Of a DNA stretch of 64,000 bases, positions 38,643-48,375 are shown in pieces. Source of the stretch: Datnioides undecimradiatus. Taxonomy: Eukaryota > Chordata > Actinopteri > Lobotiformes > Datnioididae. The notes beneath the pieces are model-generated. The model worked only from the letters and a program-made list of their open reading frames with translations, made no database searches and had not been told where the DNA came from. The position numbers and the translations under genes are program-made. The stretch covers positions 1,240,001 to 1,304,000 of the forward strand of contig WARS01000052.1 of the NCBI GenBank assembly GCA_008933995.1, in the 5' to 3' direction. Within the stretch, counting starts at the first letter, position 1. The number at the start of each line of letters is the position of its first letter.

Positions 38643-40175
38643 CTTTTCAGCACAAGGAGAAAGTAACATGAATGACCAGTGGTCGTGGATCAATTAGCAG
38701 CTGCTGCGGGACCATTTCCCTCTGCCGTCTGCGTATCAAGACAAAAACAAAGATGGACGACACTCGCGTTAATATTCACATACACCTAAAACAGCACGTC
38801 TTCAGGTATAAGATCACTTCTCCTTCACGGCTATTGGACAAGCATAATGGCACATTAGATTTGGTGTAACTATATTAAGCTACTCAACGTGATTACACGA
38901 CATTATAACATCTATTCCTTGTTATCAGGTTAATCAAATGAGCGCAGCGGGGTGAACGCAGCCTATGGCAAGGCCGATTAGCAACAAACGTTATCTCAGA
39001 GGCAGGACACGCACATGACTCCTCGACAAATAAAACAGGTTGCCGTGTTTGTATTTAACCCCCCGTGTTCCTTTAAAGGAGTGTGTTTGTACGAGGAACA
39101 GTGGTAACCAAACTGAAGACCTCCACAGTGAACAATACGGCGCTGATTTGAAGCAACAAGCTCGGCTGAAGGGCCGTCGCGCTTTGTAAGATGATGCAAA
39201 GCTTCCTTGTACGACACGCGAGGCATTAATAGAGCATTACAGCCTCAGCGTCTGCAGGGGAGAGCTGAATAAACACCGGGCGCGGAGAGAACGCGACTCA
39301 TCTGCATCAAACAACGGCGAGCTGATCAAAGAGCCCATCACCAAAGAGACAAGAGTATTCCTTTAAAACTGTAATTCAAAGCACTTTCACATCAACAAAA
39401 GTCTCTTTCCCTGATCCGATATAACTTACATGCAGCAGCGCTCGGTGAGCGGTCACTTAGCGCTGCTGTAAACACTCCACTCCACGCCGCTATCACTGCT
39501 AATCCAACCAGACGTACATATGAGGATTATGATGTTGTATTAACATCCAGCTTTTTACTGTAACTGGCTCCAAACATACTTAAAGTTACCTGCTTTGATT
39601 ATCTCATGCATGCACACAAGGTCACACGTGCACGCGGGTGACCTGGTCCAGGCTCCAGGTGGCAGTAAGACTCAGACATACACTGCAACGTGCCGGCAAA
39701 GACAGAGAAGAAGAAGAAGAAGACTTCAGGCTGGTAAACAATGCTGCGTCTGAAATACTTTGTGAGGAAGTGGATTCAGCACGCTTGTTTGTTAGCGCTC
39801 GTGGATACACACAATGCGTTTTGGTGAGCAACTGTGAATGTAAACACAAGGTTTTGTTTGTTTACCAGGCAACTCCAAAGGAAACCTGTAAACACCAAAT
39901 CCTTTCCTGATTTCTCCAAACACACCCACGGGACAGGCGGACCGACGCCGGTGGAGGGCCCAGGCCCTGGCAGGCTCGCACGTATGAGCGGTCCAAGCCT
40001 GGGAGTAGGCCGCTGTGTTTATCCTGTCAAGGTATGTTAACACCAGGCCGCATTCCTGCAGTCCCTAAATTGCAGTGTTAGATTACAGCCCAGCTGAGAG
40101 CGCAGTGGTACGCACACAAACACGCAGCGCTTTAAAGCAAGAGGAAAGGCGCTGGATGACGAAGACGTGACCAAA

Positions 40176-40196
40176 GCGGCGGCGGCGGCGGCGGCG
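40176..40196. repeat. (GGC)n triplet repeat
   Basis: Seven GGC triplets in intronic DNA. Confidence 0.9.
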
Positions 40197-40914
40197 TGTG
40201 GAGGGTTGACGCCTGCCATTTACAGAAGAACTGCAGACGATTAGCACAATTAACACGTGGCGGAGCTGGAACGACATCAGTCAAAACAAGCCAATACGCT
40301 CTCCTTCACTCAGCCCGGTTACAGACTTAAAAACCCGGGAATAACAGTTTTATCTCCTGTGCACGCTGCTACAACTCACTAATGTGCAGTGTAATGTGTG
40401 GTGGGGGTTTAATTTAGGTAAAACAAGTACAGTAAGAGAAGAGTGAGTGTTGTTGAGGGACTCTGCAGGCCTGTAGCTAGATGCCACTCATCATTTCCTG
40501 GGCTTTTATTCCGCCATGTTTACCGTTGTTCCCTGGTGGGAAATCGTGTCTGTGAAGTAGCAGAGCGAAGCCAACTGCCTTAACTGTCGCCAGCCAACAG
40601 CAACAGGCGGGTTGGATTGGTTAAAACAGCGCCATGTGAACTTAGGTGACACGCTAAAATGACACGGGGGCATGTGAAAAGGAGTGCCGGCGCCCTCTCA
40701 AGTGAGCTGCAGCGTGGTTCGTCATGAATGAGATCATAGCTACAGGAAATGACTTCAATACACAGGTTTTCATAGCCCGGCGAAAAATGTTCAAGGACAG
40801 ACTGAAGTCTGAGCTGCTGCTCACATCCAGCCTTCAGTGCGCCTCACTAATTTCAACAGCAGAGGAAAGAGTACAGTGTTTATCCTGAATGACATGGACA
40901 TGACCTGCACCCCA

Positions 40915-40917
<3 letters not shown>

Positions 40918-40951
<34 letters not shown>
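40918..40951. repeat. (CA)n microsatellite
   Basis: A pure tract of about 17 CA units. Confidence 0.95.
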
Positions 40952-42196
40952 AACCAACTCTGACCTGTGACAGATTACCTAATCTGTCTGCTAGCAATCT
41001 AATCATTTTGTTGTTGTAACAGTTCTGGTTGAGCACGATTGTGCAACGTGAAACTAAAAAAAAAAACACAAAAAAAACAAAAGGTGAAAAGACAACTTTG
41101 ACGCCCGCGCCTGCTCTCAACACACGCCGCTTGATGCTCAGCTGCTGGTCCTTCTTAATACAGACGGCCGATGTGCTGTAACTTGGGGAGAGCTGCAAAA
41201 CTGTGACCTTATGATGTGCTAGTAACGGACAAGATTCAGCAAAGCTCTCCAGTGAGGAGGGGAACAGGTAGCAAGTCAACTTTCTGTTTCTGATTCATCC
41301 TTTAATAAGTCACTTCCCCGACAGAAATGCGAAACACTCTGTCTCTAATTGTCTTTGTTACACATAAAATTAGCAATCTGAACATGGACTGCTGGGCTCT
41401 GGGACTTTTAGATGGGTCCGTTTCACTATAATCTGAAAATGTGCAGACAAAATAAACAGAATGGTATATAAAATAACTGTGAGGGCATTAAAGCATTAAA
41501 CTGCATAAAACACAGTCGCCTGTAGAATATGAGTTATCATCAGATGAAAGCCCATTTGCTGCCTGTTTGGACAGTGTGCTTCGCATTAATGCATGTGTTA
41601 ATGCGCAGAACTTGACTGAATGCAATGTCAGTAGTATCGAGTCAAGTGAGATTATGAACTGTTGGGGATACTGCGGGCACAAATTAAAGCTTCTGTGACG
41701 GTACAAGTGATAGAATCGGCAGCTGTGGGTGATGACAGGCTGGAGGTCATGGTACATTAGCACAGGCTAACGTTTGGCACATCAGCGCCTTTGAAATTCA
41801 AAAGGAAGTGTGGACCAACAGCCTGCGTGCTGTGGATGAAAACTAATAATAATAATAATTAAAAAAAAAATAAAAACACGCAGACACACGCGTTTGGTTT
41901 GAAGCAGGTAGGAAAAACGAGACGAAAGGGAGAAGCAGGCGATGAAAGCGGTGCGCACTGAATCAAGGCACCTTTTGCCATCTTGATTGTGCGCCCCCCG
42001 TTACACGGACGCGGATGCGCTCCTTTCATATTATAATCTCATTTAACGTTATATGTTTGCAAATTGGGACGAAGTGAGACGCGCAGGAATACAGTATCCG
42101 AGCCTTACGCGGCGAGGATACCGGAGGGAAATCGGTTAAAATACACCTTTATAGGTGTTGCATCACCTTGCGTACCTGGCTGTCTACGGTCCAGGG

Positions 42197-42216
42197 AAAA
42201 AAAAAAAAAAAAAAAA
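42197..42216. repeat. Poly-A run (A20)
   Basis: A homopolymer of about twenty A. I see no SINE or LINE body attached to it. Confidence 0.85.
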
Positions 42217-42419
42217 CCACAGCAACCCCGCCTTCACTGCAGTAATGGTACTGACCGCCATTCCCTTCCGCACGCCGCTCAGGAAATTGTATAACGAATC
42301 ACCGCAACACAATAGATGGAAACGTGGGGTTTGACGGTGAGCCCATAAGCACAGTTATTGTACACGGTGGGGAATAACAGAGGAATAACCACCTTATGCA
42401 CCGCCTCGTTTTGCGTGCA

Positions 42420-42530
42420 GACACACACACACACACACAGACACGGACACGCACGGAGCTGCGGAGTGCACTCGACCAAACAAGGCAACCCAGTCCACAC
42501 ACACACACACACACACACGCACACACACAA
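42420..42530. repeat. Two (CA)n microsatellites
   Basis: CA tracts at 42420-42439 and 42496-42530, separated by a short GC-rich spacer. Confidence 0.9.
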
Positions 42531-42856
42531 ATAATAATACATAAAAGGGAAGATAAAACATGCTCAAGTGGGTCAGAAATGCGTGTCGATGAGATAAATC
42601 CCGCGAGAATGAAGGGAGGCGAGCATCCATGCGAAGCTGGCATGGCACACACGGTGGAGAGGAGGGGGAAAACTACAAAAATCATCTCTACCTGCACAAG
42701 TTGACATTTGGAGCGGTTTTCCTGGCTCCTCACGAGACACCGAGCCTTTAGGAAACGGCGAGCGGATCCGGTTCCGTTAACGGTCGAGAGCCGCAGGTGT
42801 TATTTCTGTTTATTTCTAGGCCATTTGTCAGCCCCGTTATCCGCGTTCAGGTAAAC

Positions 42857-42883
42857 ATGATGATGATGATGATGATGATGATG
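42857..42883. repeat. (ATG)n triplet repeat
   Basis: Nine ATG triplets. Confidence 0.9.
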
Positions 42884-43717
42884 GCTCCTGTACGGACGCG
42901 CAGAGTCACCGTCGTGTCGTCAGCAGGAGGAGAAAAAAAGGTGCTTTCCAGCCCCTCGGCTTCACACACATCATGCCTCATAACGGTGTCTAAAAATATA
43001 TATATTTATGGCTTTACTTTTTTTATTGGCTGATTCGGCGTTAGAGGGGGAGAGCACAGGTAAGAAACCGTCCAATGAGCGGACTCCTGCTCCGGAGGGT
43101 TGTGTAAATTTAAAGTTATTACAACAACCTGCACCTAAAGTCTGTTTTACATCCTGTATGGCGTTACAGGTGAACTTAAAATACTCAAACGCGATTTCTG
43201 AGATCATTTTTCTAATGATGTCGTAGAAATAAACTCCCACTGGGTGGCATTAAAGGATTATTACAACTATATTCCGCTACGTAAGATACCACAAACAAAA
43301 TCGCAATATAGGTCCGCAATTTCTAATGAAGTGACACCAAGTCTGCGCTTATAAGACAAAAAAAAATCTCTTCAGTTATGCAGTCAAAATATTATTTATG
43401 TTCAGCGTTGCACGCCCGAACTGACAGGTGCAAGAACAACAGTGCAAAAAAAAAGAATTGCAAGACAATCACCAAAAAAATAAAACACCACCACGCCGAT
43501 TAAGACAAAAATATATACCGGATTAATAAAGCTAAACTGGTGCAAGCAATGAGGAAACGCATGCATGAAGATGAATTTGGCAAATCTGCTTCTGGAGGAT
43601 TGACAATACGATTTCCACTCTTACCTTAACTGAGTGAACATGTGCTGCTGTGGTTGTAGCAGGGAGGGGGGCGAAGCGGAGATAAAATAAACATCCCATC
43701 TCCTTGCCATCACCGGG

Positions 43718-43740
43718 AGCAGCAGCAGCAGCAGCAGCAG
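43718..43740. repeat. (AGC)n triplet repeat
   Basis: Nearly eight AGC triplets, about 600 bp inside intron 1 from the exon 1 donor. An A-rich stretch follows (43763-43792). Confidence 0.9.
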
Positions 43741-44350
43741 TGAAGTCGACCAAAGCCCATGCAAAAGAAAAAAAAAAGAAGAAAAAAAAAAACCCCGCAT
43801 GCATTCACCGCAACCATCCGGCCATTAAACACCGACACGTAAAGTTGAATTATTCCGCACGGGAGGGAGAAACTGCACCGAGTGAGCAGCAAGTTAACGC
43901 CGCAACAACCTCGCCCCTGAAAACAACATCACACACTACAAACTACAAACTGCGCTGAACGGGCCACGTTGTTATGCGAAAGCCCCGCAACCTGCCGCCA
44001 AGTGTTGCTGCGGGTGGGAAAGTGGCAGAAAAGTGCAGAAACAGCGACGGGAAGAGCGAAGGGAACTAAAAAACATATTTAACTACCGCGCGCTCCTCGG
44101 GATCTTATAACTGCCGGATAACGGTTCACCCCGTCAAGCGGCCCCGTGCACCGCTAGGCGGAGAGAGCAGCCAGCCAGGTATAACGGTACACCACCACAC
44201 TGGGATATGAGCACTAATACTCCACAAAACTCCGCGAAACGTGCCCCAACTCACTCCCAAAGAGTCCACGGGAGGAGTTTACCGAGCGAAAACCCCGCCG
44301 GGAGGCCGCCGGGCTCGCGCGGCGGCGGTTACGGAAGAGTTCGGACTTAC

Positions 44351-44408
44351 CGCTGCTCCTCTTCGGGTTCGCCTGTTTTCTGCGCTTACACCTGGGGCCA
44401 TCCGCCAT
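44351..44408 (-). CDS. zeb1: zeb1 exon 1 (coding part), N-terminus of ZEB1
   Basis: First coding exon of zeb1, a zinc-finger/homeodomain transcription factor that represses E-cadherin-type genes from CACCT/E-box sites. Read on the minus strand, the ATG at 44408-44406 opens MADGPRCKRRKQANPKRSS and then one base before a GTAAGT donor starting at 44350. This gives 58 coding nucleotides and a phase 1 intron, the same length I remember for vertebrate ZEB1 exon 1. The start has A at -3 and G at +4, a strong Kozak context. Residues 9-15 (RRKQANP) fit the RRKQxxP motif by which FOG, SALL, BCL11 and ZEB proteins recruit NuRD; the same basic run could help nuclear import. Differences from the mammalian sequence as I recall it are PKRSS for PRRNN. 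ZEB2 shares this peptide, so the assignment to ZEB1 rests on exon 2. The a/b paralogue is undecided. Confidence 0.95.
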
Positions 44409-44454
44409 GATCCTCTCGCTGAGTCTGAAGCGCAGCCGCTCGCGAGTCACCTCC

Positions 44455-44500
44455 CTCCTCCTCCTCCTCCTCCTCCTCCTGTCTCCCCCCCCCCTCCTCC
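44455..44500 (-). repeat. AGG-repeat and poly-G tract in zeb1 5' leader
   Basis: On the plus strand a run of CTC triplets (about 44455-44480) is followed by ten C (44485-44494) and more CTC units. The gene strand therefore carries (AGG)n and G10 about 50-90 nt before the start codon. If transcribed, this is a strong candidate for an RNA G-quadruplex and a likely length polymorphism. Confidence 0.8.
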
Positions 44501-44537
44501 TCCGCCTCACCCACTCCCCTCCCTTTCCCCTGTCCGC

Positions 44538-44554
44538 TTTACGACATCACCTTC
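44538..44554 (-). promoter_or_regulatory. Promoter direct repeat, proximal copy
   Basis: On the gene strand this reads GAAGGTGATGTCGTAAA, 130 bp upstream of the zeb1 ATG. It matches the copy at 44593-44609 at 16 of 17 positions and lies in the same orientation. Confidence 0.5.
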
Positions 44555-44592
44555 CCCCCGCGAAACACCTGGTTTGCGACACACTGCGCGCG

Positions 44593-44609
44593 TTTACGGC
44601 ATCACCTTC
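44593..44609 (-). promoter_or_regulatory. Promoter direct repeat, distal copy
   Basis: On the gene strand this reads GAAGGTGATGCCGTAAA. It differs at one base from a second copy at 44538-44554, 55 bp away centre to centre. It contains an AGGTG core and a TGATG half-site that could suit ATF/CEBP-type factors; the factor is unknown. Confidence 0.5.
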
Positions 44610-44859
44610 TCGTACACCTCAGCACACGGCCCCTCCTACTGGCCGCACATGGGTGTGTGTTCTCCGGGGCAGACGTTTCCAAACGCTGGTCCTACCGCCC
44701 TACGAGGGTCGGCCCGGGACTCTCGCGGACTCCTGCTCCTCCTGAAGGCTGAGGAAAAGAAAAATACACCATCGAGGCGTTTCGGCACAGGTGGAAACGT
44801 GGAAATAAACGAGTTCAACGGAGAATAATGTGTCAGATAAGCAGTTGTTTAATGTAAGC

Positions 44860-45205
44860 TTTTCACCTACACCACTTGTATTTTACTGGTGTTTTCACAT
44901 TTTACTTTAAACTACATTCAGTTAGTATTTATGGTGATATGCTAGGTGAATTAGCTCCACCTTTACCTGCATCACTGAAATGTTGTACACATTAATGATG
45001 TATTACTTGATTTTAATGACTGATTACAATCCAGAAATATCATATAAGGGATACACTTCTACTTTTGGTACTTTCAGCATGTTTTCTACTTAAGTTAGTG
45101 TTTGAACGAAGGACTTTTACTTGTAAAGGAGTATTCTTACACGGCAGCGTTGCTATTTTTACTTGAGAACTTGAATCTTAATACCGCTTCCACCTGTGAA
45201 AAGGT
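44860..45205 (+). repeat. Teleost interspersed repeat (acttttacttgtaa type)
   Basis: A clear copy of a family very common near fish genes. Recognisable pieces are ttagctccacctttacctgc, tacttctacttttggtactt written here as acttctacttttggtacttt, aacgaaggacttttacttgt, ggagtattcttacac and the ending cgcttccacctgtg. It begins about 450 bp upstream of the zeb1 ATG, so it bounds the proximal promoter. I do not recall its formal name or class. Confidence 0.75.
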
Positions 45206-45228
45206 AGTTTTATTTACTTAATATCAGC

Positions 45229-45487
45229 GATGCAACAACTAATCAGTTATTTGTGGAATATTACAATAAATAAATTGTGTTTTTGAGAAAATGTGCAGGT
45301 AAGGTTTTTAACTCTAGCTTCTCAGTATAAATATTTTCTGGTCTCTTTGATGGTCTCTGACAGAAAACTGAATGTCTTCGGGTTGTGGACGGTTGGTTTG
45401 GGATGGAAAAAGACATTTGAAGATGTCACTGTGGAAAACCTTTCAATCCTATACGAATCAACAATGAAAATAATTGTTAGTTGCAAC
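45229..45487 (+). mobile_element. hAT-like non-autonomous element, copy 7
   Basis: The most complete copy. It starts gatgcaacaactaatcagtt and carries gacagaaaactgaatgtctt, ttgtggacggttggtttggg and agacatttgaagatgtcact. It ends tgaaaataattgttagttgc-aac. The two ends are imperfect inverted repeats (gcaacaactaat against gttgcaactaac). It sits 24 bp from the neighbouring repeat at 44860-45205. Confidence 0.75.
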
Positions 45488-47393
45488 TTTATTTACTGCT
45501 GGATAGCACAGTATATCTTGTTTATGAGTTTATAAAGTGACTAAATATATAAAATTGTAGGTAGGTAAAGTAAGTGATATCACTTTGCACTTTAATTTGC
45601 ACTGAAACAAAAGTCTCCTCATCCTCATCAAAAGGAAAACAACAATTTGAACTTGAGTCCGAGAACACATGCAAACAGTGAGCGCGGTTTTGTCCTCAGC
45701 AGACAGAACAGGAGTTCAGTGACAGTTCACAGCAGGTCAGGGGACTGGCCTTGACGGTTTTGTCGAGCTATTCTTGTACCTGCCCCAAGATCAGGTTTCC
45801 AGTTCAGACGCACCAGGTGCTGCTGCGGGCCTCTTTCAGCCAGCAGGACTCCTCTGGATATCCCGACACGGCGCCGAGGACGGGGGGATGAAGTTAAACT
45901 GCAGAGCGTTCACGAGGTGACGCAAATGTTGAGATCAGAAGCATTTTTTTAAAAGGTGCTTCACTGCTGATGAGAAAAACTACTGTTGTGTGACTCACAA
46001 AACGTGAGTTTACTGCTCACCATTAACTTTTCAGTATTATATAGAAAAAAGGGAGACGCAGCCGTGGCTCCTAAAGATAAAACAGATCTATGACACTGTG
46101 CCACTGTTTATTACTTTCTTTCAGTTTGGGGCTCAACTGTTTGGGGCTCAACTGTTAAAGATCTCTTTTCTGGCTTTTAAGTTTTAACTGTTGTGGTCTA
46201 GCATATAGGCATCTTACATTCAGTTTTATTTAGGATTATTTAGGAACATTGTATGTACATTATATAATATATTTTTGATAATTATTACAGTAACATACCT
46301 GTTCATGTTCCAAATGGTTGAGGCAGAGCTAAACATTTCAGAAACTCGTGTTTTCTGTTCATTTCTAGGTCTGAAAAGCAACTTGGTGTTAAGGCTAGTT
46401 GATAAATGCGGTGTTATAAGTAGCTTAAAATGGATGCAGTCATATAAAGTAAATCTACATTTTACTAATTGCAGAACAGAATAAATGTATTTAGTTATTT
46501 CCCACCATGGCTACATAAATACAGGAACCTACCACGACAATGAGCTGGTTGCAGCGATGATACCAGCACATTTGGCTATTGGGTTGTGACTGCCAGCCTC
46601 TTTCCTCTGCAACGTTATATACAGACGTGCAAACATCATTTTCAAACACCAAAACCACCCCCATCGCATCACAGCACCCGTAATGCTTCAGTTGAGTCTC
46701 CCGCTGGCAGGACATGAAGGGCTGAAGAGTCCTGTCCTGTCCCGCTACATCACAGCGTCTCTACAGGCCGCTGCTGTCCTGCTGCCTACGACCTGAGACA
46801 GGAAACGGATGCCATTATTCAATGCTAATTCGGCATTGACATGAATATTGGGCTCAGAGGGCTTTGGGGCCTTACTCTCCCTCTTTTGTGAATTCACTTG
46901 TATTTCTGCTGGAAAATCCTTTTCAGTGACTGGTCAGCTGGCTGTGAGCATTGTTCTGTTAAGAGGAGGTGAACCCCCGGGCTAAATGCCTTTTTATTCT
47001 TTCCTCAGCAGCTTCGTTTGCCGTGCTTTAGGTAGGGGTTCCACCTTAAGAGCGAACCTACGGCTCAGACTGAGATATACGGGGAATTTAACCTCTAAAC
47101 CCGTAGCGTGATCTTGCTCTAACTACTCATTTGCACAGGGTGGCCGTTCGCTGCAGTGAGGTATGTAGCACAGTTGTCATGGCAGCTAATGTGGTTTAAT
47201 TATGGGAGACTCTGCATACATTGCAGGTCTGACTACATTTGTGAGTGTACTCTGTAAAGCAATGCATGAATATATTTGCATATAGGTGCAAAGTTTGGTC
47301 AGAAAACATGAATAAGATAAGAGGAAGCTGGTGAGGACTCTCACCGAAACACGCATCAACCAGACTAAAGGCTGAAAACTGCTCAGTCATGGC
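45488..47393. other. Intergenic DNA upstream of zeb1
   Basis: No gene is supported. A 15-bp perfect tandem duplication (tttggggctcaactg) lies at 46125-46154. The stretch 46800-47070 is unique sequence with cattattcaatgctaattcg and gacatgaatattggg and could be regulatory. Confidence 0.45.
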
Positions 47394-47740
47394 TGTTGGT
47401 CCGCTGTTGTTGACTTCCTGTTTTATTTTGAAGAGTGTCTTCCTCTTGCGTGTCTGTGTGCTTGCTTCCTGTTCTAACCTGTGTCTCGTTAATTGGTTTC
47501 CCCTTCCTTATTAATGTACGTCGTGTCGCTCTCTTTGTTCCCGGTCGGATCACCATCGCACATGTGCTTCTGTTCGAGTATATTTCCCTGTGCTCCTTTT
47601 GTTCCTTTGTGATTTTGGATTTATGGTTTCTGTAGACTCTGCCTGTTTAATGGACTTTGTTTGCTGCCTGCTCCTCATCCCGTCTGCTGTTTCTGCATTT
47701 GGGTCCACCTTCTTAACTTTCCCCATTTATTAGCGTGACA
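47394..47740 (+). mobile_element. Solo-LTR-like fossil (probably Gypsy-type)
   Basis: About 350 bases opening TGTTGG and closing GTGACA. The interior reads cttcctgttttattttgaag, acctgtgtctcgttaattgg and ctgcatttgggtcca, the pattern I associate with teleost LTRs. No internal coding region or second LTR is nearby, so it looks like a solitary, old, broken remnant. No clear target-site duplication is visible. Confidence 0.4.
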
Positions 47741-48242
47741 CATTTCTTCTGCAACTTACCACATACCACATTAAAACCTAATCACGTTTTATAAGTGTTG
47801 ATGGACTCCAAGGCTATAGTCTATAGCAGCTGCATTAGCAGAAGCTAATTAAGATCAGATAAAGATGTAACAGCACAGTTTAAGTAATGCTATGTACACA
47901 ATATTTCTTAGCTCATGTCTTAAAAGTAAGCAATGTCCAGCAAATAAAGAGTAGTACTAACTCACTTCGTATGTTTTTCTACATTTTTAAGAGAAAACTG
48001 TATTTTTTTGTGATATTTAGATGTTTATATATTGGAAAAGATGTAAAATATAGCAAACAGCCAATAGGTTGTTATTGGTGAAGGTGTGTTGTCATATCTG
48101 AGACATCAGCTTCCAAGTGTTCCCCTTTAAACCAGCTAGGATAAATAAGGAAATGATGCGCTGATAACTTTCATTTCAAACACAGGAATCAACTGGTGCT
48201 CGTCCGTGCCGTGCTTTCTGCACCAGTCAAGAACTGAAGATT
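47741..48242. other. Intergenic DNA, nothing recognised
   Basis: AT-rich stretch without a gene or a repeat I can name. Confidence 0.45.
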
Positions 48243-48375
48243 ATCCATCCAACCATTTCCTGTAATGGCTACATCCCTTTCAGGGTCATGAGGGTGCTTG
48301 AGCCTATCGCAGCAGTCATGGGACAGAATGCGGGATACATCCAGAACAGGCCCACCGGCCTGTCTCTGGGCCCCG
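48243..48375 (+). repeat. Teleost ATCC-type interspersed repeat fragment
   Basis: Matches the widespread fish repeat that begins ATCCATCCATTTTCT and continues through a GGGTC...GGAGCCTATCCCAGC region. Here atccatccaaccatttcctg, tttcagggtcatgagggtgc, tgagcctatcgcagcagtca, gcgggatacatccagaacagg (split here for length) and ggcctgtctctgggcccc appear in order. Only the first 130 bases survive. Confidence 0.7.

Larger units (their letters stand above)
6253..44350 (-). other. zeb1: zeb1 intron 1 (about 38.1 kb)
   Basis: The interval between two exons that match in phase, with GTAAGT at the 44350 end and AG at the 6253 end. No frame inside it resembles a known host protein. It is filled with microsatellites, diverged interspersed repeats and several AT-rich non-repetitive blocks, itemised separately. 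Long first introns of developmental transcription-factor genes commonly hold enhancers, so the non-repeat blocks are the likely regulatory content. Confidence 0.93.
37461..44350. other. Intron 1, donor-proximal stretch
   Basis: No coding exon besides exon 1 at its end. It is rich in CA tracts and homopolymers, with one candidate regulatory block (38160-38340). GC content and CpG rise from about 43900 toward exon 1, which marks the start of the promoter CpG island. Confidence 0.5.
44409..44830 (-). promoter_or_regulatory. zeb1: zeb1 promoter and 5' leader (CpG-rich)
   Basis: GC- and CpG-rich DNA directly upstream of the zeb1 start, ending where a teleost repeat begins near 44860. No TATA box is obvious, as expected for a CpG-island promoter. 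On the gene strand it holds an AGG-repeat plus a ten-G run (44455-44500), two copies of GAAGGTGATG(T/C)CGTAAA, and several AGGTG (CACCT) cores. A four-codon upstream open frame (ATG at 44650) lies here if transcription starts that far out. The transcription start cannot be placed from sequence alone. Confidence 0.7.

Noticed and set aside
44408-44510. In-frame arginine-rich extension upstream of the zeb1 ATG
   Set aside because: The frame is open because AGG repeats read as Arg, but its apparent start at 44510 is GTG, not ATG. MADGP with a strong Kozak context is the conserved start.
44241-44828. 195-codon proline-rich open frame on the plus strand opposite zeb1 exon 1
   Set aside because: It is produced by the CTC repeat and C run of the CpG island read on the wrong strand; it has no domain and overlaps the conserved exon antisense.
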